From: Uranotaenia lowii
Lineage: Eukaryota; Arthropoda; Insecta; Diptera; Culicidae
Direction: 5' to 3'
DNA: 64,000 nucleotides
Assembly: GCF_029784155.1 (NCBI RefSeq)
Contig: NC_073693.1
Location: 140,729,988-140,793,987, forward strand
Numbering within the stretch: the stretch's first letter is position 1; every line of letters starts with the position of its first letter. The notes under the pieces are model-generated. The model ran no database searches. It was not told the origin of the DNA and worked only from the letters and a program-made list of their open reading frames with translations. The translations under genes were made by a program, and so were the position numbers. This document shows positions 50,241 to 62,763 of this stretch, one piece after another.

Positions 50241-52824
50241 GCTTAGATACTAATCACTATCATTATAAGCTGGATCGACCAATAGCATGACACAATTGAA
50301 CCTCGGGCAACACTGTCAGGAACAATGAGTCGATAAAAGGTCGACAAAGTTTCCGTAATTTCTTGCGCGCTCACATTCACGGAGCAACAGTGAAAGTTTT
50401 CGGTTGGCAGTGCTAGATGTGCTGGGTGATTTCTCCACGACGCGACGCGGACCAAGCTCAAGATAGGTAGATCAAAAGGTATAACATTGTGCTTAACCTC
50501 AATCGACAAAGCCGTGTAAACGCAGTATCAAAAATAGTTGTGGAATTTCGACCGACATGTATGGGATTTGATACAAAATAACGATTTCAGGAAAATTGAG
50601 GGGTCTAATTGTTCAAATAAGTAATCAGTCACATTCTTTGTAATATATTGGGTGACTATTAGTAAAATTTATGTTAAAAAGCTTTGAATGTTCTGATTAC
50701 GAGACAGTTTTGTTTTGGAAATTTAGCAATATTTCAGCTGAATATTCGAATTTCGGATTAGATTTTTTCAAATGTAGTTGTAAAAATATGCTAAAAAAAG
50801 ACTTGTTACAACTTGTAAAGAATGTTACTTTATTTTATATTCCAGAAAAACAAAAAAAAAAACAGTTCTAATAAATTAAAAAAATCCATTTTTTTTAACT
50901 CGATAAAAAATCCACGAGAAAAATATTTTTTCCATCCGTAAAAGCGCTACATTGTAAATACGTTGGTGAACATTTTCATATTTTTTGCGGCATTTTTAAA
51001 TTAGTAGTTTTTCTAGAAAATTAATATATTTCAAATTTTCCATACATTTTTGTGGAATTTCTATAACTATTTGGTTTGCCTACTAATACATATGCAAGCA
51101 ACGGAGTAGTATACCTAAGGAATCTAGCTATCCTGGACCAAGTTCTCCACACAAATATTTATTTTCGGATGTATTGGGCAAATGTCAGCTTGGATTTCAT
51201 TGTAGAATTAAATTTGAATTTGACATATAAAGTGTATATGAGGCGCTTGGAGCCAAAAGGGTATAAGTGCACAAAAGCTTATTTCGAGAAAACACACTTT
51301 TAAATTGTTGTGTTTTGCGTTTTCCATATATTTTTTTCTTGAATTTGTATTTTTCTTTCAAATGTTAAAGTATGTAAAAAAAAATTCTAAAAATACGGAA
51401 AAATCACCAAATATAGTTTGAAATATGAAGAATTGTTTGGCATCATTTACTCAAAATGGACCATTTTGTCACCACATAATAGTTTTAATTTGAGCTGAAA
51501 GCTGATTGATAATTTTAAGTTACTTACGATATATTTCATCATCTCTATCTTGAGTTATAACTATAACGACTGTAACTTTACTGTAATATGCAAATTCATC
51601 TCAGTTAAAATGCGTTTGTACCAATTCTCTATTGCTTGTCATTCACAATATTCAACAAAATTTAATGTACAAAATTTCACTCTTCCTTGTTGCTGTGCTA
51701 TGAAAATGATTAAAATCTGCGAATAAAGCACACCTCGCCTCGTAAAAAAATACGCACACAAAGTAAAATTTTCACATGCCCGCTGCTCTCTTCATGTTGC
51801 GGGGGAGGTTGTACATTGTAATTTTTACGACCAAACCCCAAAAGCTACAATGCGATTGAACATTTGTCGAAAACGACAAACTCGCAACACAATTTACACA
51901 AATAATGGCGCCCTCGCCTTGCTTTGTTGGGTGAGAGTCACTTCGTAACAACATTGACACAAAGTGACGAATAACGCAATTGGGCGATAAAAAATTCTCT
52001 TCAATATAGCTGTCCTTCCCCATTTTGAAGGATTTTTTGTCGAGGATAAAATAAATACGCAAACAGAAATTGGCGCCCTCGATGTCACTCTAGAAAGCAT
52101 CTTATGCCAAGATTTTTCTAGCAAAAGCTTGCCCAAGGACATGCGACTCCGATCCAATTTCCTTCTTTTGCTGGAAAGTCCACATTCTGTGGCTTTTAAT
52201 TTTTATCGGATTTTATGCTCGGTTGCTTACGAGTGGGTGGTTCATAATTTACCACAAAGATACTTCGTTTGCCAATTCTGCTATTAGATGAAGTCGGTGT
52301 TACTTTATTTATGGCATATTTTCGCGTGAAATCAGCTACTTTTCTCATTTTCTTGAATATTTTTAAGCCTTTGAAAGCTTGGGGAAACATTATCAGTCCA
52401 TGAAATGAATTGTGTTTCAATGAAGGATCATACATAACCGAGCGCCTAGCCTTTATGTTTCCACGCTGAGAAGAGATTGTTTCCGTTGTTCACATCCTGC
52501 TGCATTTACGAGCAGCAATAAAGGACATCGCGGCATCTGTACTGTATTCTTTTGGAAGGGAAAAATATAGGTACATACATGGAAAAATGCCCTCCAGGGA
52601 AAGAAACCGCGCGCGTAAGAATGGCTGGCACATGCAAAACTTCTGCTCGTGGTATTGTTTCTTTGTAGCAACCTACATAGGGATCTTTTGTGATAACAAC
52701 GACGTGTTCAAGGTATATATGATAGTACCTACTTCATGTTCCTTCCTTCTTAGATGATGTTTGTCATGTTGGTGACATGTTAGAGCCTGTGAATTATGAT
52801 TCAATGTACAAAGTATGAAATTAT
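50241..52824. other. non-coding region
   Basis: AT-rich at 50520-51720, more balanced at 51770-52680. Open frames up to 96 codons show no motif. No repeats with a second copy in the window were noticed. Confidence 0.4.
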
Positions 52825-53965
52825 GGCCCTTATTCTGCGCCGCGCGTGACGTGATGATTGTCACCTCACCTCGGAGTCACCGTGAGATTTGTCACCTTAT
52901 TCCCGTAGTCGATGTGGGTAAAGTGACAGAGGTTCATTCGTAGGTGAGTGACTGAGTGAGCTCATGTGTCAAACTAGCTCGGTTTGTTTTGTTTTGCTCG
53001 CGTTTCCGAATTTTAAAATTAGTTTTTAAATCAACAACTGCGAATTTCGGTTCGGAAAAGACCACAATCTAATTTTACGGTGTTAGCAAGTCGTCCAGGC
53101 CGGATTTGGAGCCGACATTTGCAGCGGATGAGCCGGTAAGCTGACTGATTGGAGCAGAAAAACTAACCGCAAATCAAATGCCCAAGCCGGCGGATGAGTC
53201 CACCAACCAGTCATCATAAAACCCTTAAAACGGATTTAATTTAGCTTATCCAAGTAAGTAAGATATGTGTTTTGCAGGCAGCTTCTTTAAGTATCTAAAT
53301 GTGGTTTTCTCCTGTTTTTTTTAGTAAGTTATTTAGTGCCTGACTAGCCTGAAGAAAAACGTCACGCTGCTGGGGAGACCTATTAATTTAACCGTTTTTT
53401 TATATTTTCGAATGGCAGCAGCGCTTGCCGTATTAAATTGTAGTTTGTTAAATTTAAGGTTTAGAAGATCATTTGAAAAATATAAACTTATTCAATTAAA
53501 AACTTACTCCTCACTTGTTTTATTATTCAACTTTAGTTTTTCATTTTAAGGTTCAATTTTGGAATTTTGTTAAGAACTCGATCAGATTAAAAAGGAAATC
53601 TCCTTTGATTTTTTATCAAGAATTTTTTTTTTCTAAATTGATATAGAAAAAAGTACGTGAATCGGTTTAATTGTTTCTCAAAATATCATACATTAGTATA
53701 GTTTAATATTCAGAGCCTAACCATTCCACTTTACATACATTTTCGATTAAATTCCTAACTCGTCGCCACCTGAAAAGGTACCGACAATTGTCACCTAAAA
53801 TCGTCACCTGAATGCGACGATTCTCACCCACGGTGACTACGAGAATAGGGTAAGAACTCACAAAGTTCATCCGAAGTGACGTTCCTCACCTAAACCGACT
53901 GCTGGAATAGAGTGACTTGGGTGACTCTGCTATCGTCACGTCACTCGAGGCGCAGAATAAGGGCC
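52825..53965. mobile_element. 1.14-kb element with long GGCCCTTATTCTGCG inverted repeats
   Basis: The left end GGCCCTTATTCTGCGC is mirrored exactly at 53950-53965. Beyond that the arms stay related for over 100 bp, with repeated GTGAC/GTCAC words and CTTATTCCCGTAGTCGATGTG versus CTATTCTCGTAGTCACCGTG in reverse. TAT flanks both sides (52822-52824 and 53966-53968), a possible 3-bp duplication. It is a longer relative of the 166-bp MITE at 21054. The central part (53000-53500) is non-coding as far as I can see. Confidence 0.85.
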
Positions 53966-54710
53966 TATTTACAGGATTTCCGCAGAATGAACTTAGGGAA
54001 TGTAAAATCGTTTGATTTTAGAAAGAGCATGTTGCCGTACACAGATATTAGAAAAACACGCATTCTTCAAAATGAATATCAAATTTTTTTTTCATATTCA
54101 GCGTTTTAACGCACAGTTGATGAGCTGAAGTAGGCGTTGGGGAATCGTACGTATAATTTTTTTCCGCGTGTGTTAAAATCGTGGTTGGAAAAATGTTTGT
54201 GTTTTCATGTTTTTCAATAAATTAGAAGAATAGTTACACGGGGCAGTTTCCAATTATTGCGAAGATGGATCAACCTGTTAGGCCCTTGAATACCGATGCT
54301 GTTCTTCCCGGAACTTCCTGGTGCGAGTGAGCAAGCCTAGTGGGGGGTAGTGTTGTTCCCAAGGTCTGCTGACGAGTCTGAACAGTCCTCTTAGTCAAAA
54401 TTGAAAAAATGAAGAAAGCCGAAGCTAAGTATCCTTTACTTTTTAGTTAATTCTTGAAAAGGGAAATCGATATATTAAAAAAGTTTTAGGATGCACAATA
54501 ACTGCTTTGAGTAGTTATTCAGCATGGAGATTTGCTTTTCCGTACCGTTTGGAAATTCTAGTTCAAAATCTACACCCATAGAAGAGGTTGCAAAAATCCA
54601 ATGCCTATTTAGCACATCTCTGTGCCGATAATGCGCTGAAATGTGCACTGTGCCGAAGATGATATGTTTGAAAAACCGTAACTGGCATAAGGACTCGGCT
54701 CCCAACTAAA

Positions 54711-54900
54711 ATGATGCATGACCACTACATTCAAGCAAAACAAGAAAAACATTTTTATGGGATTTCGTTCCTATTGGATAATTCATCCCAGAAACAAGAA
54801 AATAAAAATATAAACCACAGCACTCGTAGGGAGAATCGAACTCAAATCATTAACCAATTGGTCTTGCCAGACCGACATCTTAACCAGTGTACTATTTGAG
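54711..54900 (-). mobile_element. candidate tRNA-derived SINE fragment
   Basis: On the minus strand TAGTACACTGGTTAAGATG is followed by GAGTTCGATTCTC (54843-54831), an A box-like and a good B box with about 40 bases between. The remainder of the tRNA cloverleaf does not close, so it is not a functional tRNA. The 3' boundary is not defined. Confidence 0.5.
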
Positions 54901-55099
54901 CTTCATGCAGGAAGAGGGATATTTGTCATAGGCATTCTGCCACCGATCAATCACAAAAGAAACGCACGACAGTGGCTTCCCGGCGTTTGGCCTCCTTTCA
55001 AGGTATTCATTTGTCTTGCGATGGAAACGGGAAAGGGAACGGGAGTGGAGGAAACGGGAAACCCATTGAATGAGAACTGTGCTTTGCTTACTGCCTGCT

Positions 55100-55400
55100 A
55101 TTACATACACACGCTACATATACACAGCTGCTAAAGCCGGGCAGCTTGGCCGGTGCTTGTTTGCCGGTGAATTGAAGGAATGTATTCTTGTTGCTTTTGC
55201 TACATACACACGCACAGCTTAGCCGTGGTTGTTTGCCGGCAAATTGAATTGAACGAATGTTTTTTTTGTTGTTGCTTTTACTGCATACACACGCACAGCT
55301 CGGCCGTGGTTGTTTGCCAGTGGATTGAAGGGATTGAATTAGAAGGATGTTTTTGTTGTTGCTTTTGCTACATTCACACGCACAGTGCTCGGTTGGCTGG
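55100..55400 (+). repeat. about 85-bp tandem repeat, 3-4 copies
   Basis: Each unit contains TTGCTTTTGCTACATACACA, CGCACAGCT-GGCCGTGG and TTGTTTGCCGG-GAATTGAA. Clear starts are at about 55190, 55275 and 55363, with a partial copy before. The minus strand is open through it (138 codons, repeating CACVCSKSNN...GKQPR). No domain is recognised and I do not call a gene. Confidence 0.8.
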
Positions 55401-56049
55401 CTGCCTGGTGTTGGCCGGTATTTATTTCCATCCTTCTTCGTCTTGTGATGCGATAGGCAGGGACGTGAAAGCGTTTTTATTTTGTTTCTTTCAGACATAC
55501 GCAATTCGGTTAACTTGGGAGATTAATGCCGGTGGGAGGAAATCGAATCAGCACCGATCGCGTTATCTTCTTGTACCAATGATGCTATGTATTTGAGTAC
55601 ACGCCATTGGCACAGAGGCTGAATTTTGGGTGTAGTTATCATTATTGACAAATTAAATATATAATAATAATTATTGACAAATGCCTTAAATTTTCATTTG
55701 AAATATTTCATTTTGCTTGAACTTGATATGTATTGTTGATATTTTTGAAATAATTTGTTTACAAATTTTCAAGGTGAAGATTACTGAGATGCCTTAAATA
55801 TTCTCGTGCATGCATAAGTGATAATTGTTTTCATCATTGAAATATTATCTATACATTTCAATTGCAAGTTGTGGTAATTTTTTTTTTATCTAAATGAACA
55901 GATTTTGAATCCTTTAAAGAGGAATTATATAAATATTTTTTTTAGTTTTTGTTTCCGTATTGCTATTTGTGAATGGTAACAAGGTAAGATGTTAAACATG
56001 AATAAAAATATGCATTTTTTGTTTTAAATTATCTATGTATTAAAATAGC

Positions 56050-56407
56050 TTAACTCTATAATGGGGTTTAGTGGGGGGATTGGACAGGACATCAAACGAT
56101 CGGACGACTGATATACAATGGATTGTGAGTTCAAGCCAGCCGGAGTATCTTGGCAAATTTGGAATCATGAGTAGGTTACTCAGGTACCTTTTCAGGATTC
56201 TTTATTTGTTTCGAACAGTTTGAAGAAAGAGAGATGAGTCAAACCTGTCCCAAGCCAGTGGTAACGGACCCCTTGGTAGTGCTGCAATTATTGTTGATGG
56301 GTTAAGCATGAACAATATTTGAATGTGCGATCGAGACTTCCCGTACCGCCTCGGGTCGAAAGACCGATCAGCCACTGGTGGGTTTTCATACATACATACA
56401 TACATAC
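56050..56407 (+). mobile_element. SINE-like 3' part with B box and CATA tail
   Basis: GAGTTCAAGCC (56127-56137) fits a Pol III B box. The segment ends in CATA repeats (56387-56407) abutting a 23-bp direct repeat. The A box is unclear. The region between has no open frame of note. Confidence 0.5.
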
Positions 56408-56430
56408 ATTCAGCGTTTTAACGCACAGTT

Positions 56431-57209
56431 AGATGTGTCGAAACGCAATTTTATTTCAAAGCTCAAAAATCCTGTAGTCTAAAAGCTTCTGTTTTGGTCA
56501 ATACGAACGACAGAATTTTTGCAGATGGAAAAGTAGGCCGTGACCGAAGAAAGACGTCGCGTTTTATACTGTCCTCCAAAATTGAAACATATTTCGAAAT
56601 TTGGAAACTGAAGGAAGGAAAACTGGATGAACTATTGAGATGGAACCAATCAAGTGATCTCCAGTGAAACTTTTAGAAAGTAAAACCATCCCACCCCCCC
56701 GAAGAGCACCAGATTCTCTAGTGGACGTTTCCATCATCTAGGCTTGGCATTTGTTTTTGGCATTTCTGGTGAGTCTGTTCCTTAATGTTATTTTTTTTAT
56801 TTTTTTTAAGCATTTAAATTATACTTGGATCAAGTGATTTGACGGATAAAGTACAACCCAACCATATTGCAATATATTTTCAGTAAGAGTTTTAATTTTC
56901 AAAATTGTGTATTTCGTGATCTTCAGACTTAAGCTTGCTTCATTTAGAATTGAACAAACGTTTGCTAATATTGTGGCACTCCTGGTGGACGAAATTGTAT
57001 GTTCTTGACACCCACTTGTTGCGAATTTTGTCTTATTTTAACGTATGTATTTTTAACATTCCGGATATCTACTGTACTTTGCAAACAATCACATGGAAGC
57101 CGAAAGAAGAAAAAAAAATCTGCACAATTTTTTTGAAAATCCATTGTGGTCTGCATATATAGGCTAGCTAAAGAGCTGAAGTTGCCAGGAAATTCCGAAT
57201 GACGCGTTA
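56431..57209. other. non-coding spacer
   Basis: No gene supported. The last 50 bases should include the 3' UTR of the minus-strand retrotransposon that follows. Confidence 0.45.
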
Positions 57210-59160
57210 TCAAACGGTATAAGATCTCCACTGCTGGCGATCGGGAGCCAGCGTCTTCACTTGCTGCCAGCCAAGGTTCTCGTCAACTGTGCGGATTTCA
57301 GCGGCTAGACTTCGCCGCCACGAGCTTTTGGGCCTGCCTCTTCTTCGATACCCATCTGGATTCCAGTCAAGCGCCTCTCTGCAAATCTCGTTTTCATCTC
57401 TTCGCAGCGTGTGCCCAATCCATCTCCACTTACGTTCACGAATCTCGGTTTCTAGCGCCTTTTGATGACACCGGCGATGAAGTTCAACGTTTGAGATCCA
57501 GTTGCCAGGCCACCAAGCGCGGATGATGTTCCGCAGGCAGCGATTCACAAAAACTTGCAGTTTTCGCGTCGTCACCGCATATGTGCACCAAGTTTCACAC
57601 CCGTACAGCAATACGGATTTGAAGTTTGAGTTGAAGATTCGGATCTTAGTTAGTAGAGAGATCTGGCGTGACCGCCAGCAATCCTCGGTTTGGTCTACAG
57701 TCAATCGATCCAGTCAAGATCTCATCCATTACGATGAGAAAAAGCAGCGGTGACAAAATACATCCTTGTCTCACTCCAGCAGTTACCGGGATTGGTTCGG
57801 ACAAGACACCGTCGTGCAAGACCTTGCACGAAAATGCCTCGTACTGTGCTTCGATGAGATGGACTAGTTTCTCTGGGACCCCTCGTCGTCTAAGAGCAGC
57901 CCAGATGTTTTCGTGGTTCAGTCGGTCAAATGCTTTTTCGAAATCAACGAACACCAGCAGAAGAGAGTCCTGGAATTCGTTGATTTGTTCCAGTATGATT
58001 CGTAGCGTTGTGATGTGGTCCACACATAATCGTCCGGATCGGAATCCAGCTTGTTGCCGTCGGAGTGTAGCGTCGATTTTCTCCTGGATCCTGTTCAGGA
58101 TCACTTTGCAGAGTACTTTGAGAGTTGAACAGATCAACGTTATGCCTCGCCAGTTACCGCACTCTGTTAGGTCTCCTTTCTTTGGGACCTTTACGAGGAT
58201 ACCCTGCATCCAGTCGGCCGGGAATGTTGCAGTATCAAAATGTCAGCGAAAAGACGGTGCAACATTTGTGCTGACAAGGCAGGGTCGGCTTTCAGCATTT
58301 CAGCAGGGATGCAATCGATCCCAAGTGCTTTGTTGGATTTCATGTTTTTGATTGCCGCTTCTATTTCAGCCAGCGAAGGCGCTTCCGAGTTGACGCCAGT
58401 AATGCGACTTACTGTTGGCGCTTCGAGCTGCGGATTCTGTTGACCATCGCTATTCGTGACTCGGAAGAGTTGTTAGAAGTGCTCAGTCCATCGTTTGAGC
58501 TGATCTGTTCGATCGATCAATAACTGACCTGCTCGGTCTTTCAGCGGCATTCTTGCATTAGTCCTTGCACCACTGAGGCGGCGAGAGATGTCATAAAGTA
58601 ATCGGATATCTCCATTGGCGGCGGCTCTTTCTCCTTCTTCGGCTAGGGAGTTTGTCCAGGCTCTCTTGTCTCGTCTACAAGCTCGTTTAACTGCCTTTTC
58701 CAGCTCCGCATATCGAAAGCGGGCTGCTGCTTTGACTGACCCGATACATGTCTACTCAATTCCGACTTTCGCCTTTCTCCGATCATCGACCATCCTCCAA
58801 GTTTAATCCGGCATCCATTCACTTCTTCTTCCACGAACTTTACCGAGAGTACCATGGCTCGTCGTGATAAAGGCATTCTTGATTCCACACCACTGTTCTT
58901 CGACTGTTCCGTCTGTCGGCAATTCCGAGGCTCGGGATTCTAGCTGTTCAACGTATGTCCGTTTCACCTCTGGTTTCTCCAACCGGCGGACGTCGTATCG
59001 ACACCCGACTTTCTCCTCGCGCCGTTGGACACGCGCAACTCTCAGTCTATCTCGCCAAGGACAAGGTGATAGTCAGATGCAATGTTAGCGCTTCGTTTGT
59101 TGCGGCCATCAGAGGGCTCCTTCTCCATTTTCGGCTGATGTAGATGTGGTCATTTAAATG
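57210..59160 (-). pseudogene. non-LTR retrotransposon ORF2 (endonuclease-RT), broken and lacking the catalytic FADD block
   Basis: Reading the minus strand: about 59150-59047 gives the end of an AP-type endonuclease (SDYHLVLGEI). About 58430-58245 gives MKSNKALGIDCIPAEMLKAD. After a frame change near 58240, 58209-57690 gives the RT core, GILVKVPKKGDLTECGNWRG, RQQAGFRSGRLCVDHI, VDFEKAFDRLNHE and AGVRQGCILSPLLF. At about 57690-57650 the text jumps from the DEILTGS part to KIRIFNSNFKSVLLYGCETW, so the FADD catalytic block is deleted. The end is RGRPKSSWRRSLAAEI and a stop at 57210. At least two frameshifts also lie between 58890 and 58430. Wording resembles RTE-like elements; the clade is inferred. 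Confidence 0.9.
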
Positions 59161-60568
59161 TTCTGTTCACCATCTCGGGATACTCAGCTACTTGTTAGCT
59201 CTTCTAACAAGCTGACTATTCTGGCGGGAGCCCCATTTCATAAATTCAGCCACTATGCGAGACAGAAGCTGTTTGAGCCCCCCTAATATCCGCTAAGGTT
59301 GATCCCCAAAGGTTGAGATAGTAGTTGTGAATAAGAGGTAATACGATCATTATGGAGCCTCGTGTTCGCACATTATCCACCATTTGCAAGTCAGAATTTT
59401 CAAAATATGTATAAATTTCGTCCAGAAGGGTAAAGATACAAAAAAACTTAATATGTATAGGGTAAGTGAGCCTTAATTTGGCATGCTCCTTATCTTGGCA
59501 TGCCAAAATGCATTTTGGTGATTTTCATGTCAAACATACGCCTGAAAATGGAATAAAAATCAAACATAAAAGAAAATCGCATGTGGCCACATTCTGCATA
59601 GCATTTGTCCACTATTAAATCCAAATGACTGCGTAATAATTTTTTTTTCGCATGGAAAACTGCAAATGAAATTATGATCTTCGGAAAAAATCTTAAATGA
59701 ACCTACCTTGCTAGTGCATCTGCCGTCTTCGTATTGAGTTAAAAAACCCACTTCCTTATGGAAAAATCACTAAAAATTACCACTGGTTACAGCAAAACAT
59801 GGCAAAAAATATAAAATTATAACTTACTCCAAACAACTTACATCTCTATGTAGAATTGAAGAAAATATAAACATTTTTTTTGCCTAATCTTGGCATGCAA
59901 TTCCACAAATAGAAGTATGTATGTATGTGTGAAAACGACATAACAGGCAGCCGGCAGCCGGCGGCCGTTCGTCGGCCGACGGTGCACAGTGGTCTGGAAA
60001 TTAAAAAGCCGGTCAAAAGTAAAATGAATGATTGAAATAATTCAAAAATATTATGAATGTATTTTGGACTATAATCAATTTATTTATCTCTCAAGCCGAC
60101 TCAAGCGTATTTGGCATCTTAGTTAGAATTATAATACTACAATTTGAGCTGCTCTTTCATGGTAAATTTCGAGAACTTTTATTCTCAATAAAATTTACCT
60201 CTCAATAAATTAATTTACCGGTTCCGGATCCGAATTGATATCTTGGATCTCAATGTTGTTACTATGTCCATACCTAAAAAAATCGACATTTGAAAATACG
60301 GTTTAACGTATTTTGATTTCATTTAATTTATATTGAAGATGAACATTTGCTGCATACGTGTCGCTTGGAAAGGAATTGTTTTAAGGTTCAAATTATGACA
60401 TATTAATATTAAAAATAACTGCAATGCAATGTTGAAATACTATGTTGTAACGAGCTTAAGTTTATATTGTTTTCAATTTCATGTGAAATCAAAAATAATA
60501 TTTTGACCAAGATAGTTTTTTATTATATATCACTGTGCTCCAACAGAAGGTGATGACGTTGTTTTCTG
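59161..60568. other. non-coding region with a repeat end and a CATA run
   Basis: 59458-59506 is the mate of the 49-bp motif at 25264. On the minus strand a run of CATAC units (59924-59912) follows GTTTTCACA, like the tails at 16693 and 56387, so a minus-strand retroposon may end there; no duplication was found. 59947-59990 is a GC-rich near-palindromic patch (GGCAGCCGGCGGCCGTTCGT and following). Confidence 0.45.
59458..59506 (+). repeat. 49-bp terminal motif shared with 25264-25312
   Basis: Starts TAGGGTAAGTGAGCC and ends CTTGGCATGCCAA. It is identical at 44 of 49 positions to the reverse complement of 25264-25312. It is likely one end of a transposon whose other end is lost. Confidence 0.7.
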
Positions 60569-60570
60569 TA

Positions 60571-61431
60571 CACCGAAAAAACTTTTCACATGAACGCTAC
60601 GTGAAAATGTACATGGATTTTTGCCACCATGAAAATCACGTGGAACCTACGTGAATTTCAAGTAGCAAACAGAGCTCGCACAGCAAGCAGAATTCACGTA
60701 ATTTTCATATGAGTTGTATGTGAAAATAACGTACAGCGGATGTGGAAAGGTATTCGTTCTGCTACATGCGATTCACGTAGATTTTATTAAAATATGAAGG
60801 TAGTGAGTTTCTTTTCAGTATAAAAATAAAATTGTTTCGAATTAGCAGAGGCATTTTATTATTTTGACCAATTTAAAAACATAACACACTAACTTTTTAA
60901 AAATCACACAGCACTACATTTCACTTATTTTCATTAACATCAATATCGCCGGGAGATTTCCTTTTGATGTCTCTTGTTAGCCTTGCCTTTGCTCACAAGA
61001 TGGCTAATTCCAAATCCTGTTTAAAAATGAAAAGAAGTTTAAAACAACCACACAACACAATTTTAATTACTTACGGAAAATCAGCTTCTCCATCACCACG
61101 TAATTTCTGTAACAGCCATCACAAACCATTGGATGGAGGCCATATTGAGTACTGTATTCTTTCGCTTAGATCTACGTGAATAAGCTATTCACAGCTACGT
61201 GAACGTCACATAGAATGCACCAAACCTCTTTGAACTTGGTGGATCACTGGATTTTTACGTGAATCAAATGTGACCTTGGTTGTGACAGCAAACGGTTATG
61301 TGAATTTCACGTAAGGATCATGCGAGTTTGTATTAGCTTGTAAGTGATTCACGTAAGTCGAGCAAAAATTCACGTAATGAGCGCCTACGTGAAAATCCAG
61401 GTGAATTTAACGTTTTCTTTTCGGATGAGTG
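60571..61431. mobile_element. 861-bp MITE-like element with TA flanks and many ACGTGA motifs
   Basis: The left end CACCGAAAAAACTTTTCAC and the right end in reverse complement, CACTCATCCGAAAAGAAAAC, are imperfect inverted repeats sharing CCGAAAA. TA stands on both sides (60569-60570 and 61432-61433). Twelve copies of ACGTGA or its complement are concentrated in the first 220 and last 280 bp, probably subterminal binding repeats. The interior (60800-61130) is AT-rich; a 71-codon frame there has no motif. Confidence 0.75.
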
Positions 61432-61433
61432 TA

Positions 61434-62763
61434 GGAAAGGAATATGCGAAGGAAGCGCTGCCTAGTTCGGGTAATGATTTTGCATGAGTGCGAGAGGGAT
61501 GCAGCCTTTATTTCATCCAGCTTTTGAATTTGCTATTCGCTTCCATTGCCTATAGTTCCCAAACGAACGAGTGAGATGCAATATATTCCTATCAGGCTGG
61601 CTCTTGTTTTGCTATCCGAGTGTACGCATACGATTGCTAGAAAATTCCTAAGGGCGACATTTTAAACATTTATGATTCAAAGAATCGTTCGCTTACTTTA
61701 GTTTAAGCTTTAGTTTGCTTCTGGCCTCGGTCATAATGTTTTTTAAAATCTCGGTCCTCCTTTTAAGGGAGTGGAATAAAAAAAATATGAACATTTACTG
61801 TCTTATGTTAACCTGTTAACTTCAATGGAAACAGATCTTTCATGATTGCATTTTAAAAATTGAGCGAACGATTTGTTTGCTTCATTAATAAACATATTTA
61901 TGTTAACCAGTGCAATAGTTTGGGACCTGTTTGTTTTAGATTATCATTATTATAATAGAAATTTTAAATACACAAAAACTGAAATAAACAAGTATAACTT
62001 TTTTACCTAAGATTATCATTCTACATGCAAATATCAATTCTCAAAGTTGATTGACATTTCGTACTTCCGACTTTTTGAAAACAATACAGAACATTCCTTC
62101 CGGGATAGTTTCAATGAATTCGTGGGGGCTGTTGTTGTATTAGTGAGGCAAGTTTTTCCTAGAGACGGCCAATTTAAGGAACCCATAAAGGGCCAAAATT
62201 CGGCGCGGGGGCTACAATAAGGAGCATTTCAAAGTTTGATCAGGTTTATCTCAAATTATCAACCGCTTTCAAGCAAAGACATATTTTTGCTGCATTTCAG
62301 GCTAGTAAGCAATCATATTTGTCGAAGGACTTTTGAAGGTACACATTACAGGAAGACTACAATCATGGGAAATCTAGTCAACCATGCCTTAGGGGCCAAG
62401 ACTGGGTAAATTTACCCTAGCAGTTAAAATCTTTAGTGATAACCTGAAGGTTTCAAGAAGGTGATATGTTTAATAGCAACACGTTATCGTTAGGTTTCTA
62501 AACATGCTTTCGCTACGTTAATCAAGAGCTCTAAAACTATTCAGTCACGTATGCAGTTTATGTTGAGCACACTTGAAAGTATATATTGATTATCTTTTGA
62601 ATGGCAATCTCTACCAACTTTCAAAATGTATACCCGTGTTCATACGATACCCATCGGAATTTTCCAATTTTAGCTTCCAAATTCAATCGCACCGCAATGG
62701 CATTGACTTTCTTTTGCAAAAAAATATAACAAAAACTCATCGTTTTCTCTCTTATTTTTCCAG
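61434..62763. other. non-coding sequence upstream of the receptor 5' UTR
   Basis: No gene supported. If 62764 is a splice acceptor, this is intron between an upstream non-coding exon (outside the window or unrecognised) and the first coding exon. The end has an acceptor-like sequence: TTTTCTCTCTTATTTTTC then CAG at 62761-62763. I see no promoter elements that can be supported. Confidence 0.45.

Larger units (their letters stand above)
54119..56407 (+). mobile_element. 2.3-kb retroposed segment between 23-bp direct repeats, with CATA tail
   Basis: ATTCAGCGTTTTAACGCACA and three more bases occur identically at 54096-54118 and 56408-56430. Directly before the second copy stands a tail of five CATA units (56387-56407). 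This is the layout of a target-primed retrotransposition product. The interior carries several smaller features (listed separately) and no RT motif, so it may be a retroposed transcript with older repeats, or two events sharing a site. The sequence before the tail, GGTGGGTTTTCATAC, resembles the end of the insert at 16693. Confidence 0.6.

Noticed and set aside
50212..50520. Copia- or other LTR-type terminal repeat
   Set aside because: A purine tract followed by TG is present, but there is no second LTR, primer-binding site or convincing pol sequence; kept only as a weak note.
54831..54895. tRNA gene on the minus strand
   Set aside because: A good B box and an A box-like word are present, but the acceptor and other stems do not pair, so it is better read as a SINE head.
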